In this document: positions 1 to 9,345 of the stretch, in pieces
Layout: the number at the start of each line of letters is the position of its first letter
Position numbering within the stretch: the first letter of the stretch is position 1
Source: 3107 sp001483205
GTDB lineage: Bacteria > Pseudomonadota > Alphaproteobacteria > Rhodobacterales > Rhodobacteraceae
Direction of reading: 5' to 3'
NCBI GenBank assembly: GCA_964291375.2
Contig: OZ219809.1
Coordinates: 1,860,001 to 1,924,000 of the forward strand
Length of the DNA stretch: 64,000 nt
Translations under genes and position numbers: made by a program
The notes under the pieces: model-generated
Databases searched by the model: none
What the model was told of the DNA's origin: nothing
What the model saw: only the letters and a program-made list of their open reading frames with translations

Positions 1-3000
1 GCGGGTGAAGCTCGGCAAGATGGTCTGCGAAGGATTCCGGGTCCGGCTGAACGTCCTGTGGCAGGGGGTCGTCATGCCCTGCTTTCACGATGAAACGGCC
101 GTCATCCTCCTGCAACACACCGGACCGGGCCAGCATCTCCAGCAATCGGCGAAAGACACGTTTGTGTTCATCGGTGACGCCAAGCTGTCGGCGAAGTTCC
201 TCTGACTCCACCACCTCGCCAGCACTACGCTGCCATCCGAGTTTTTCCAGCGTCCGGATTGCGCGGGCACGCGACCACCGGTCAAGGTCTGACAAAAGCG
301 CAGACCGATGGGCACGGGCAACGCCCTCTTCCTCAAGGTAGTCGGCAAGCGGCATGAAATCCTGCGCGACAGCCGCCGGTTCCGGCAGGAAATCCGCGGC
401 GATGATTGCTGGCACCAAGGGGCGTTCGCGCCAGACCACCTCATATAACAGGTCGTTCACGCCTTCGATTGCCGAAAACAACGCGGCGCGGGTTGCGCGT
501 TTGACAGTATATCCGTCCAGCCCGCCAAGCAGGGTGCCATCAGGATCATAAATGCGCAGTTCCCCGCTCAGAACCTCCGCAGGCCCGTTCGCCTCTGCAT
601 TCGGTTCCCCGGTTGCCTCGTGCATACGAACGTGACAAACCACCTTCTCGGGCAGGTCGCCCGCCGTCAGCCAGAGCCGTTCCCAGCCAAACGGCAGATA
701 GGTGGTCTCATCCTCTGCCGAACCCTGAATCCGCGCCGCCGCCACAACCTGAAAGCACCCGTCCAGCACCAGCGGATGAATTTCCGTATGGGTCAGGGTG
801 GTGCCTTCCCGCAGGGATACCTCGCCCAGGGCCTCGCCCTGCTTTGCCCACAGGTTGCCGAGCGTGCGGAAGCTCCCACCCAGATCAATACCGGTGCCTG
901 CCCTGGCCTGATACAGGACAGACGCATCCACAGGGGCCAGCCCGCTTTTCAGGCGCTCAAGGTCCGCACGCCGGGTGGCGGCCCCCGGTGCGTTTGTGTC
1001 GGCGGCGACCCTGCACTCGGCATGAAGCGTCCATTCCGTCTCTGCCGATCCCTTGCTCAGTATCTGCAAGCAGGCCGCGCCTTTGTCGGCGGAATCGGAA
1101 TTGCTGACCAGAAGCTGCACCGTTCGGCCATTCGCAGCGGCTTCATCCTTCCCGGCTTCCTCTGCGAACACCAGCGGGCTGTGCAACTGCATGTCTTCGA
1201 CGATCACCGGCCCGCCTGATCCGGTCAGGGATACCGACGCTGCCATCGTGCCATAGAGTGCCCCCGGCGCGATGACCCGTTCAAACACCCGATGGTCGCT
1301 GAGCCACTCCGGGTCCGTAGGGAACAGCTCTGTTTCATAAGTGATTTCGCCGCTTGCTGACTCTCTTCGCATACCCAGCAACGGGTGTTCCCCGATGGAA
1401 CGCCGCTGCTTTGGCGCACTTAACCAGTAGCGCTCACGCTGAAAGGGGTATCCGGGCACCGGGATACGGCGACGTGTTTCCCCGGCAAAAAGGCCCTCGA
1501 AACGGATCGGCAGCCCTGACTGATAGGCCCCCGCGACTGCTTCGGCAAAGCTGCCGTCGTTATCCGGTGCGGCGGCTGCCGGAGCCTGAAGGCTCGACAG
1601 CACAACAGGTGCGGGTGCCTCATCCGGCCAGGCCGAGGACGCCATGGGGGCCAGCACCGAACCGGGGCCTATTTCAAGAATCACGTTGGCACCGAGCGCC
1701 GCAAGCGCCCTGGCACCGCTGGCAAAGGCAACGGGTTCTCTTGCATGTCGGCACCAATAGGCCCCGTCCAGCAACCGGCCATCGCTCACCGCCTTGCCGG
1801 TCAGATTGCTGACCACGGTCAGTTCGGGCGGTTTGACAGTGACGTGATCCAGAGACGCCCGGAGCGCGTCAAGAACCGGGTCAATCAGCGGGCTGTGGAA
1901 CGCCCGTGTCGTGTTCAGCCGCCGCACCCGGATGCCTTCTGCCTCAAGGCGGGTTGCGAGTGATTCGATACAAGCGACGGGGCCGCTGACCACCTGATGC
2001 AGACCGTTATCCGCAGATATGTTCACGCCGACACCGGCAGACCCCGCGTTTGCCGCCCTGATTGCAGACGCCACCTGATCCGGCGGCGCGAAGACGGCGA
2101 CCATGGCACCTTCTTCCGTTTGCGACAGCAGCAGACCGCGCTTGGCGGCGAACCTCATGCCGTCCTCAAGGCTGAACACGCCCGCCGCCTGTGCAGCCGC
2201 GATTTCTCCGACGCTATGCCCCAGAACCATATCGGGGCGGACGCCGACGCTAGACCATTGCGCGGTCAGTGCCGTTTCGAGCGCGTAGAGCGCCGGTTGC
2301 TCCCAGGCCGTGTCGCCAAGCTGTTCTTTGCCTGCGCGGCCAAACATCACATCCAGCAACGATGTGCCGCGCTCTTTGACAAAGACTTCTTCGCAGCGGT
2401 CAAAAACCCTTCTTGCCACCGGCTCGCTCTCATACAGATCGCGGCCCATACCCGCCCACTGGCTGCCCTGACCCGTATAGGCGAACGCGACCCTGGCCGC
2501 CGGGCGCGGCGCATCCCCGGGGCCTGCCTCTGCCAGTTTTTCAAGCCGTTCCCGCAACTGGCCGACGCTGTTGAAGGGGACACCCGCGCGGCAATCGAAA
2601 TGACACCGCCCGACACCGGCTGTCCACGCCATATCCGCGAGCAACTGTTCCGGCAGCCCGTCTTCGGCGGGAAATTCGCCCGTCTGTTCATCAAGCCACG
2701 ACAGATACCGCCCGGCGAGGTCGCGCACTGCCTGCTCTGACTTGCCGGACAGCGGCAGCAGCCGAATCCCGCGCCTTTGACAGGTTTTCCCGTGCTCTGC
2801 TGAGGTGACGGCGGCCTCTGATGACGGAATGACCACTGCCTGACCAGACCCCACGACCCGATCCGGCGGATACAGGGCCGTGTCCGGGGCCGGATATTCC
2901 CCGACCAGTATGTGAACGTTGGTCCCGGATATGCCGAACGAGTTCACACCGGCCATGCGCGGTCGCCCATTCCGGTCCGGCAGGTCCATCATGGTCGAGG

Positions 3001-4225
3001 TCACCTGCAAAGGCAGCTCGTCCCAGTTCAGGCTTGGGTTGGGATTTCTGAAATGCAGGTGCTTCGGGATCACGCCGCGCTGCATCACCAGCACGGCCTT
3101 GATCAGACCGGCGATCCCGGCAGCCGATTCCAGATGTCCCAGGTTGGTTTTCACGGAACCGACAAGCAGAGGCTGGTCGGCTTTGCGACCTTTGCCATAG
3201 ACCCTGGCAACGGCGTTGATTTCAATCGGGTCGCCGACCTCGGTGCCGGTGCCGTGGGCTTCGAGGTAGTCAACATCCGAGGCCGGAATACCGGCTTGCG
3301 ACAACGCCGCTTCAATCACCTTTTCCAGCGCCGGTTCGTGCGGCACGGTCAGTCCGATGCTTGCCCCGCCGTGGTTTACCGCAGCGCCCCGGATGACGCC
3401 CCATATCCGGTCGCCGTCAGCTTCTGCATCACGCAGGCGCTTCAGAACCACCACGCCGCAGCCTTCGCCGCGCACATACCCGTTTGCGGACGAGTCGAAT
3501 GCCTTGCACTGGCCGTCCGGGGACAACATCATCGAATCGGCGCGCAGTTCAAAGATTCGGCTGTTCAGAATTGCCTGGACACCTCCGGCGATTGCCAGGT
3601 CAGCCCTGCCCTGCTGAAGGTCTGCAACCGCGTCGTGAACTGACAGCAGCGACGATGCACAGGCGGCGTCCACGGCTTTTGCTGGCCCCATCAGACCCAG
3701 CACGAAAGAAACCCGCCCGCTGGTGCCGTTCAGGTTGGTGCCGCTTAGCGCATACAAGGATTTCGCGGCCTCTCCGGGTCTTTCCGAGTCCACAACGAGC
3801 ATTCGGTATTCGTCGTTGCTGATGCCGGTATATACGCCGGTCAGGCTCTCCCTGAGCCGGTCAGGGTCCATGCCCGCATCCTCAAGCGCCTGCCAGCTTG
3901 TTTCGAGCATCATCCGCTGCTGGGGGTCAAGCAGCTCAGCCTCGACCGGTGAAATTCGGAAAAACCTCGCATCGAACAGGTCTATGTCATCGACATAGGC
4001 GCAATACCGGCAAGCGCCTTGCAGGTTCCGGGGATCGCTGAACAGCTCTTCAAGACGGTTCGGGCCTGAGCGCGGCACACCGTCCGTCACTGCATTGCCG
4101 CCGGTTTCAAGCAGGTGCCAGAAAGAGCGAATGTCGGGTGCACCAGGGAAACGACATGCCATGCCAACGATTGCAACGGGTTCGGCGCGTCGGCGCGTCC
4201 CGTCGGTTTGATGGCCCGTGCTCAT
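1..4225 (-). CDS. Modular type I polyketide synthase, N-terminal part (KS-AT-DH), runs off left edge
   Basis: One open frame of 1408 codons continues past the window edge. A ketosynthase covers about residues 13-440, with active-site Cys189 in VDAACASS, then EAHGTGTE and SVKTNLGH for the two catalytic His. An acyltransferase follows (about 590-880, GHSVGE active site); its RAFHS motif resembles the malonyl-type HAFH rather than the methylmalonyl YASH. A dehydratase hot-dog follows (about 940-1220), with catalytic His in SDHRVFERVIAPG and Asp in LDGCFQ; the glycine usual in HxxxGxxxxP is Glu here. The last about 190 residues resemble the helical segment that often precedes a C-methyltransferase domain, so more domains are expected to the left. 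Start: ATG with GAGGA 9 nt upstream. It follows the catabolic operon in the same direction after a 189-bp gap. The product is unknown. Confidence 0.93.
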   Translation of the reverse strand, partial: MSTGHQTDGTRRRAEPVAIVGMACRFPGAPDIRSFWHLLETGGNAVTDGVPRSGPNRLEELFSDPRNLQGACRYCAYVDDIDLFDARFFRISPVEAELLDPQQRMMLETSWQALEDAGMDPDRLRESLTGVYTGISNDEYRMLVVDSERPGEAAKSLYALSGTNLNGTSGRVSFVLGLMGPAKAVDAACASSLLSVHDAVADLQQGRADLAIAGGVQAILNSRIFELRADSMMLSPDGQCKAFDSSANGYVRGEGCGVVVLKRLRDAEADGDRIWGVIRGAAVNHGGASIGLTVPHEPALEKVIEAALSQAGIPASDVDYLEAHGTGTEVGDPIEINAVARVYGKGRKADQPLLVGSVKTNLGHLESAAGIAGLIKAVLVMQRGVIPKHLHFRNPNPSLNWDELPLQVTSTMMDLPDRNGRPRMAGVNSFGISGTNVHILVGEYPAPDTALYPPDRVVGSGQAVVIPSSEAAVTSAEHGKTCQRRGIRLLPLSGKSEQAVRDLAGRYLSWLDEQTGEFPAEDGLPEQLLADMAWTAGVGRCHFDCRAGVPFNSVGQLRERLEKLAEAGPGDAPRPAARVAFAYTGQGSQWAGMGRDLYESEPVARRVFDRCEEVFVKERGTSLLDVMFGRAGKEQLGDTAWEQPALYALETALTAQWSSVGVRPDMVLGHSVGEIAAAQAAGVFSLEDGMRFAAKRGLLLSQTEEGAMVAVFAPPDQVASAIRAANAGSAGVGVNISADNGLHQVVSGPVACIESLATRLEAEGIRVRRLNTTRAFHSPLIDPVLDALRASLDHVTVKPPELTVVSNLTGKAVSDGRLLDGAYWCRHAREPVAFASGARALAALGANVILEIGPGSVLAPMASSAWPDEAPAPVVLSSLQAPAAAAPDNDGSFAEAVAGAYQSGLPIRFEGLFAGETRRRIPVPGYPFQRERYWLSAPKQRRSIGEHPLLGMRRESASGEITYETELFPTDPEWLSDHRVFERVIAPGALYGTMAASVSLTGSGGPVIVEDMQLHSPLVFAEEAGKDEAAANGRTVQLLVSNSDSADKGAACLQILSKGSAETEWTLHAECRVAADTNAPGAATRRADLERLKSGLAPVDASVLYQARAGTGIDLGGSFRTLGNLWAKQGEALGEVSLREGTTLTHTEIHPLVLDGCFQVVAAARIQGSAEDETTYLPFGWERLWLTAGDLPEKVVCHVRMHEATGEPNAEANGPAEVLSGELRIYDPDGTLLGGLDGYTVKRATRAALFSAIEGVNDLLYEVVWRERPLVPAIIAADFLPEPAAVAQDFMPLADYLEEEGVARAHRSALLSDLDRWSRARAIRTLEKLGWQRSAGEVVESEELRRQLGVTDEHKRVFRRLLEMLARSGVLQEDDGRFIVKAGHDDPLPQDVQPDPESFADHLAELHP

Positions 4226-4376
4226 CCGGCATTCCTCCGCATCGTCGAGATAAATCACACTTTTTTGCAAACTCCCGAAATGCAGAGCCGGGGCCTGCCT
4301 GACCGGCGGCAACCGAACTCCGGCAACTTCGGCACCTGGACTGACCGGCAGTTGATTGGCCGTGTCAGGGAATTTC

Positions 4377-4405
4377 AGGCTATGTCGGATGCAGCTTGTC
4401 GTCAA
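4377..4405 (-). promoter_or_regulatory. Possible sigma70-type promoter for the PKS gene
   Basis: On the minus strand, TTGACG (4405-4400) is followed after 17 bp by TAGCCT (4382-4377), in the gap between the RraA-like gene and the PKS start. The -10 match is poor, so this is only a candidate. The rest of the 189-bp gap shows nothing clear. Confidence 0.25.
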
Positions 4406-4414
4406 GCCGCCGCA

Positions 4415-5110
4415 TCAGGTTCTTGCCTTCTCGAATGCAGCCCATGCCGCCTCAAACGCGGCGAAGTTGAAACCTTCGGCGCGCGCGGCGTCCAGCACCA
4501 GTTTCTCGGTGTCGAGCAATCTCGTGATGGCCGCTTCCAGCGCCGGGATGACTTCAGGCGGAATGATCAGCGCACCGTGGCGGTCGGCATGGATCAGATC
4601 GCCATCCACGACTGCCATGCCAAAGATCGTGACCGGTGTGCCGATCTCGCGCAGATGCACGAAACCATGGCTTGGCCCGACGGAACCGGCAATCACCGGG
4701 AAGCCATCGGGCAAATCCCCAAGGTCGCGCATTACGCCATTGGTCAGCGCACCTGAGAGGCCAAAGCCCTTATGAACCGTTGTGTTGATCTCGCCCCAAT
4801 ACGCTCCGATGCAGTCCGGGAAATCGACATCTTCGATCACCGCGAGGGCCGGGCGGGGGCCGCCTGCCATGTGGCGGTAATAGTCCATCCGGCGGGTCTT
4901 GATGACAGCAGGGTCTTCGGTTGGCGGGGCGAGGGCAGCGATTTTGGCGGTGCGGGCATAGCCAACAATGGCGGTGGCTTCCGGGACAGAGGACAGCATA
5001 GTGCCGCGGGTGAACCGGTTGAACCCGCGTTTGCCTTCGGCGACCTCAATCGCATTGCAGACGGTCGGGGTATCGACCTGTTTCAAAAGGGTCAGCAGGG
5101 AATCTCGCAT
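4415..5110 (-). CDS. RraA-like / 4-hydroxy-4-methyl-2-oxoglutarate aldolase family protein
   Basis: 231 aa. The fold signature is TPTVCNAIEVAE near the N-terminus, then GAYWGEINTTVHKGFGLSGALTNGVMRD in the middle, where the RraA family has its conserved GG(A/L)xTNGxxRD metal and substrate site, and later VVDGDLIHADRHGALIIP. Members are either class II pyruvate aldolases that cleave 4-hydroxy-2-oxo acids or the RNase E inhibitor RraA. Sitting last in a catabolic operon, an aldolase producing pyruvate or a related 2-oxo acid is the more likely role (inference). The start is ATG at 5110, preceded by GGAGG with good spacing; the longer frame to 5263 lacks any support and would run into the MetE-like gene. 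Confidence 0.85.
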   Translation of the reverse strand: MRDSLLTLLKQVDTPTVCNAIEVAEGKRGFNRFTRGTMLSSVPEATAIVGYARTAKIAALAPPTEDPAVIKTRRMDYYRHMAGGPRPALAVIEDVDFPDCIGAYWGEINTTVHKGFGLSGALTNGVMRDLGDLPDGFPVIAGSVGPSHGFVHLREIGTPVTIFGMAVVDGDLIHADRHGALIIPPEVIPALEAAITRLLDTEKLVLDAARAEGFNFAAFEAAWAAFEKART

Positions 5111-5174
5111 TAAACCTCCAGCCAGCGTTGCAGCGCGGCGCACATCATACCGGGCAGCAAGACAAGTGCAGACA

Positions 5175-6296
5175 TCAGACGAGCCCGGCCCCTTCCGACA
5201 AAGTGGCGAGCTTGGCATAGGCAATATCCGGGTCCACCGTGCCGAAGCCTGCAAACGTGCCAAAGCCGCAATCGGACCCGGCGATCACACGCTCGCGCCC
5301 GGCCACATCGACGAAACGGCGGGTGCGTTCAGCCACAAGCTCCGGGTGTTCGACAAAATTCGTCGTTGTGTCCACCACGCCCGGCACCAGCACCTTGTCA
5401 TCGGGAATATCCCCCTTGCGGTCCCTAAACACTGCCCATTCATGGCCGTGCCGCGGGTTGGAAGTTTCAAACAGCACATAGCGCGATTTGGTGGCCATCA
5501 GCGTGTCAAACATCGTGGCCATCGGGATGTCGCAGCAATGCGGCCCTTCATAGTTGCCCCAACAGATATGCACCCGCACACGGCCCTGCGGCACATCGGA
5601 AAGCGCGTGGTTCAGTGCTTCGACATGCGAGGCGGCGATTTTCAGGAACTGCTTATCCGAAAGATCACTGAACAGCATATGCCGCGACAGCGCCAGGTCC
5701 GGGCAATCCAGTTGCAAATCCAGCCCGGCGGCAACGATGGTTTCATATTCTTCCTTCATCGCATCAGCGAGCGCGGCGAGATAGGCATCACGGGTTGGAT
5801 AAAAATCGTTTTGCAAGAACAGCGAAATCACACCGGGAGAGGCGGCATTCATAAAGCCACGCTCCAGCCCATGTTCCGTCATCGCGGCCTTGAGGTTCTC
5901 GATGTCCTTTTGCAACTCGCCCTGACCTCTGGATTTCACGTCGCCAACACACATGGGCCGTGCATATTGCGGCGTACCACCATCATCAGCAAGGCGCTTG
6001 AGAAAGCCCGGAAACATTTTCAGATCAGCCGGTGCATTGCGTGGGCTGTCGCCGTCAAAGCCGGTGTAGCGGTCCTTCACGTAGGTGGCGTAGGAGATTT
6101 TGGAGGTCTCGCCATCACTGACAATATCAATACCGGCCTCTTTCTGCTTGCGCACGGTTTCAGACACGGCGGCGGTCATGCAGGTATCAAAAGCGCCGGT
6201 GTCGTAATCGCGCCCGTGTTCGCGTGCAAAGATGAAATCCACCACGTCCTGGGTGCGCGGCAGGCTGCCCACATGGGTTGTCAGGATTTTGCTCAT
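5175..6296 (-). CDS. MetE C-terminal-domain-like protein (cobalamin-independent methionine synthase II family)
   Basis: 373 aa, a single TIM barrel like the catalytic half of MetE, beginning THVGSLPRTQDVVDFI. Candidate zinc ligands are visible: His and Cys in RVHICWGNYEG and a late Cys in AGSDCGFGTFAG. It lacks the N-terminal half of MetE and no methionine pathway gene is near, so methionine synthesis is unlikely. Stand-alone members of this family sit in several catabolic clusters and may transfer methyl groups or catalyse other thiol or retro-type chemistry. Here it lies between a cupin and an aldolase-like gene in an operon for uptake and breakdown of a small organic compound. The exact reaction cannot be read from sequence. 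Confidence 0.85.
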   Translation of the reverse strand: MSKILTTHVGSLPRTQDVVDFIFAREHGRDYDTGAFDTCMTAAVSETVRKQKEAGIDIVSDGETSKISYATYVKDRYTGFDGDSPRNAPADLKMFPGFLKRLADDGGTPQYARPMCVGDVKSRGQGELQKDIENLKAAMTEHGLERGFMNAASPGVISLFLQNDFYPTRDAYLAALADAMKEEYETIVAAGLDLQLDCPDLALSRHMLFSDLSDKQFLKIAASHVEALNHALSDVPQGRVRVHICWGNYEGPHCCDIPMATMFDTLMATKSRYVLFETSNPRHGHEWAVFRDRKGDIPDDKVLVPGVVDTTTNFVEHPELVAERTRRFVDVAGRERVIAGSDCGFGTFAGFGTVDPDIAYAKLATLSEGAGLV

Positions 6297-6356
6297 GGCG
6301 TGCCCTTTTTCCTTGATCGCGCCAATACCACGCGGGCTATCGGCATTGTCTGTTGT

Positions 6357-7322
6357 TTAGCCCTGCCAGGTCAGACCCGCAGGGTCACCCGTGCCAGTGA
6401 TCTGATAGAGCGCCGCCTGGCCTGTCATCGACGGCAGGATCGTATGATCCAGCCTTTCCGGCACCGACATTGTGTCGCCCGGCGCAAGGGTCACCGCGCC
6501 ACCATCCCAGGCCACGTTCCAGTGGCCTTTTACCGGCATCAGGACAGACGGGCGTTCATGGCTCTGTTTGGTGTCAGAGGCACCGGCACGGGTGATGAAG
6601 TTCACTTCAAACCCCGGCTTGTCGCGCAGCACACCGGTTTCGCCAATCACCTGCACCGGTTCCTTGTCGGCATACGCCACAAGATCCCAATAGCGGGCGA
6701 CGAAATTCGGGATGATCTGCCTTGTCGTCGGCTCGCCCCGCCTGGCGAGTTCCGCATCGGACATGAGCGGCATCGGATTCGTGCCATCAGGCAGAGCTTC
6801 GTCCTTCCTGCTGTCGTAGAGCTTGCCGTTTTCAGCCAGCACCAGCCCGTGATCTGCGGCGTCTTTGATCACCTGCGGTGCCCACATCACACCACCGCCA
6901 GCGTCATCACCGCCAAGGATCGCCATGATCATCCCGTAATCCGTGCCGATATTTTCAAAGCCGCGAAAGATACCGGTAGGGATGTTGAAAATATCCCCTT
7001 CCTCCAGCACAACCTCACCCGCCGTCCCCCAGCGGCCCCAGAAGAAACGCCACCGCCCGGACAGCACAAAGAACGCCTCTGCCGTGCGGTGGTCATGCAG
7101 CGAGTTCCGGCACTTCGGCACCTGGCCCGCCGCGCCGATATTGAACCCGTGCGGGATGTCTATATGCACATGCTGATCAGGGCTTTCGGATACCCCGCCG
7201 CCGATGATCGTAAAATTCTCTTTCTGGTCAGAGCCCGGCGTATGGGCGTCGATAAAGGCGGTTTTGCAGGGTTGCAGGTCGCCATACCGAACGATGCGGG
7301 CTCCCATGTCTTGCGGGGTCAT
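6357..7322 (-). CDS. Cupin-domain protein, possible dioxygenase or isomerase
   Basis: 321 aa with two cupin-like halves. The first carries HDHRTAEAFFVLSGRWRFFWG, followed by EVVLEEGDIFNIPTGIFRGFEN; the second is a weaker copy near the C-terminus (VLMPVKGHWNVAWDGGAVTLAPGDTMSVPE). This resembles double-cupin enzymes of the gentisate-dioxygenase or sugar-isomerase type, but the metal ligands are not complete enough to choose. ATG 7322 is favoured because AAGGA lies 8 nt upstream; an in-frame ATG at 7340 overlaps the preceding stop as TGATG and is the alternative. Function in the operon is unknown. Confidence 0.78.
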   Translation of the reverse strand: MTPQDMGARIVRYGDLQPCKTAFIDAHTPGSDQKENFTIIGGGVSESPDQHVHIDIPHGFNIGAAGQVPKCRNSLHDHRTAEAFFVLSGRWRFFWGRWGTAGEVVLEEGDIFNIPTGIFRGFENIGTDYGMIMAILGGDDAGGGVMWAPQVIKDAADHGLVLAENGKLYDSRKDEALPDGTNPMPLMSDAELARRGEPTTRQIIPNFVARYWDLVAYADKEPVQVIGETGVLRDKPGFEVNFITRAGASDTKQSHERPSVLMPVKGHWNVAWDGGAVTLAPGDTMSVPERLDHTILPSMTGQAALYQITGTGDPAGLTWQG

Positions 7323-7339
7323 TGTGTTGATCCTTTGCA

Positions 7340-8329
7340 TCAGAGATCACCGGTTTGCAGCAGGATTTGTTTCCAGACCGTGGTTTCGTCAAACAGCGTC
7401 CATTCGCGGCGGAGCTTTGGTTCGCCTGCAACCAGCGCACCAAATTCGGCGTGACTTATACCAGGAATGAAAACATCTGCCCCGGTCGGGGTGCCGAAAC
7501 TGCCCCAGCCCTCATGCTTGCCATGCAGCGTCCAGCGCAGCGCCGCACGCGGTGGCATCATCGGGTCGTCCCGGCCAATCTGATGATGGATTCTAAAGGC
7601 GGCATTGGGGAAAGAGGCGCGCAAGCCCATCCAGAACTGATCTGCCCCGCCATGGGAAAGCGCCTGCACACCGCCAGGATAATCCAGATTGGCCGCGCGG
7701 TCGTAAACTTCCGGGATCGCGGTGAAATCGGCATCCATGATGCGGGTCAGAATATCGGCGAAGCGGGCACCCCATTCATTGTCATTGCCGGTGCCGTTAT
7801 ACGGGCCTGCAACCTCATTGGCCGGGGTATAGGGCTGCACACAGTTTTCAGGCCCGCCCTCGCGCGTGATCAGATCACGAGCGTAGTCACGCGGGTCAAT
7901 CCCGAGCTGGCGCACAATCGCACCCTGATCCCGGATCAGCCATTCATCGTTGATCCGGTTGTTGATCGCGTGACAGTCGGCAAGAACCCGGTAGCACAGT
8001 TTCTTTCCCGTCGGTGCGCCATAAACCCCCGGATTGGCATGGGTTGCGGTGGAACAGATGCGATGGGACGACAACATGCCCTTTTCCTGTGTGCCGGACC
8101 AGATCACATCCTCGCCAAACAACCTGCGGTCAGGAAATTCGGCCAGCGTCGCCATCGTCGCCGCAATAACCCCCTGATTGCCAACCACAACAGAGGCCGG
8201 GGAACGCACCACAATATCCGGCGCATAGTAGTCATGCAGTGTGGCGATGCCGCGACTTTCCCAGATTTCCCTGGTGATCCCGATGATATAATCGGGAAAA
8301 TCACGAAACTTCGGATCAAATCCCTTCAT
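7340..8329 (-). CDS. SnoaL/NTF2-like protein, two tandem domains
   Basis: 329 aa built of two SnoaL-like (polyketide-cyclase / ester cyclase) halves of about 150 residues. The first has YYAPDIVVRSPASVVVGNQGV and DEWLIRDQGAIVRQLGIDP; the second begins NEWGARFADILTRIMDADF. The motif pattern (D/E)-x-W-(V/L)-x-x-D-...-LG-(V/I/F)-D is shared with the three other SnoaL-like proteins of this locus, so they are paralogues. Such folds catalyse aldol cyclisation, hydrolysis or dehydration, or only bind ligands. The start at 8329 forms an ATGA overlap with the LacI gene stop and has AAGGA upstream; an in-frame ATG at 8338 is the alternative. Confidence 0.8.
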   Translation of the reverse strand: MKGFDPKFRDFPDYIIGITREIWESRGIATLHDYYAPDIVVRSPASVVVGNQGVIAATMATLAEFPDRRLFGEDVIWSGTQEKGMLSSHRICSTATHANPGVYGAPTGKKLCYRVLADCHAINNRINDEWLIRDQGAIVRQLGIDPRDYARDLITREGGPENCVQPYTPANEVAGPYNGTGNDNEWGARFADILTRIMDADFTAIPEVYDRAANLDYPGGVQALSHGGADQFWMGLRASFPNAAFRIHHQIGRDDPMMPPRAALRWTLHGKHEGWGSFGTPTGADVFIPGISHAEFGALVAGEPKLRREWTLFDETTVWKQILLQTGDL

Positions 8330-9345
8330 TCCGTCCATCCTTCAGGAATGCGCGCCGATCCGCGCAAGACCAGCGGGCCGTCGATTGCAACTCTGCGTGC
8401 AGGCGTGTCGGCGGCTCTGATCTTGCTGAGCAAAATCTCCACCGTTTCGGCAACCATGCGGTTGGCGGGCTGGCGCACGGTGGTCAGGTCATAGGCGGGC
8501 CAGCCAGCCGCTGGCACGTCATCATAGCCCACAACGGAAACATCCCCCGGCACGTTCAGGTTCAGCTCAAACCGAACTGTGTCCATGACCGAGAACGCCA
8601 TATGATCATTGGCAACAAACACCGCATCAGGCGGGTCCGTGGTAAACATGCGCAGGACCGCCTCGTGCGCATCATCCATCCGGAAATTGCCAACTTCGCG
8701 CGCATGAAGGTGAACACCGGCGGCCTCAAGCCTCTGCACAAAACCCGCCTCGCGGTCCCGCTGGGTAGAGGCACCCTCCCACCCCGCAATATAGCCGATC
8801 CTGCGATGCCCACCCGCAAGCAGAAACGCCGCAACTTTCGTCCCCCCGGCAATATTATCCGAGGTCACGGCAGACATGTGCGGATCATCCTGCGCGCGGT
8901 TAAACAGCACCATCGGCACCCCGGCGGCCCGGCAGCGTTCAGTCAGGTCCGAGGACAGCGCGACAGAGGCCGCAATGATCCCGTCAACCTGGTAGTCGAG
9001 GATTTCCTCGACGACGGCCCCGATGTCTCCCGCCGACTGGCCCGCCATGAAAATCAGGACGTGATAGCCTTGTTTCTGAAGCGCGTTTGAGAGCTTTTGC
9101 AGGGCTTCGGGATAAAACTGATTGTCGAGATAGGCGACCACAAGTCCGATGATGCGGCTTTTCCCGGAAACCATCGCACGGGCCAGCACATTGGGGCGGT
9201 AGCCAAGCTCGGCCGCCGCTTTGCGCACCTTTTCCACCGTCCCCCCTGAGGCCGAGGCCCCAGGCGTAAAGACCCGTGACACAGCCGATTGGCTGACCCC
9301 GGCGCGGGCGGCGACTTCGGCGGATGTGACTTTGCTCTGTCCCAT
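8326..9345 (-). CDS. LacI-family transcriptional regulator of the catabolic locus
   Basis: 339 aa. The N-terminal helix-turn-helix and hinge read VTSAEVAARAGVSQSAVSRVF (residues about 5-25) and LGYRPNVLARAMVSGKS, followed by a periplasmic-binding-protein-like sensor domain with SVVGYDDVPAA. It is encoded inside the operon rather than beside it. Start at 9345 overlaps the SDR stop as TGATG; a GTG at 9360 gives a five-residue-longer form. The two 16-bp palindromes at 17473 and 17528 have the TTGCA-N-CG-N-TGCAA form typical of this family and are its likely operators, which would make the system autoregulated. The effector is unknown but is probably the imported compound or a breakdown intermediate. 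Confidence 0.92.
   Translation of the reverse strand: MGQSKVTSAEVAARAGVSQSAVSRVFTPGASASGGTVEKVRKAAAELGYRPNVLARAMVSGKSRIIGLVVAYLDNQFYPEALQKLSNALQKQGYHVLIFMAGQSAGDIGAVVEEILDYQVDGIIAASVALSSDLTERCRAAGVPMVLFNRAQDDPHMSAVTSDNIAGGTKVAAFLLAGGHRRIGYIAGWEGASTQRDREAGFVQRLEAAGVHLHAREVGNFRMDDAHEAVLRMFTTDPPDAVFVANDHMAFSVMDTVRFELNLNVPGDVSVVGYDDVPAAGWPAYDLTTVRQPANRMVAETVEILLSKIRAADTPARRVAIDGPLVLRGSARIPEGWTE

Noticed and set aside
1..4225. Frameshifted PKS, since only short minus-strand frames appear in the region
   Set aside because: The short frames are in other registers; the frame from 4225 reads through to the edge with KS, AT and DH motifs in order.
4968..7454. 828-codon plus-strand open frame
   Set aside because: It lies opposite the RraA-like, MetE-like and cupin genes, which have clear family motifs; its protein is rich in Arg/His and shows no family signature, a usual antisense artefact in GC-rich DNA.
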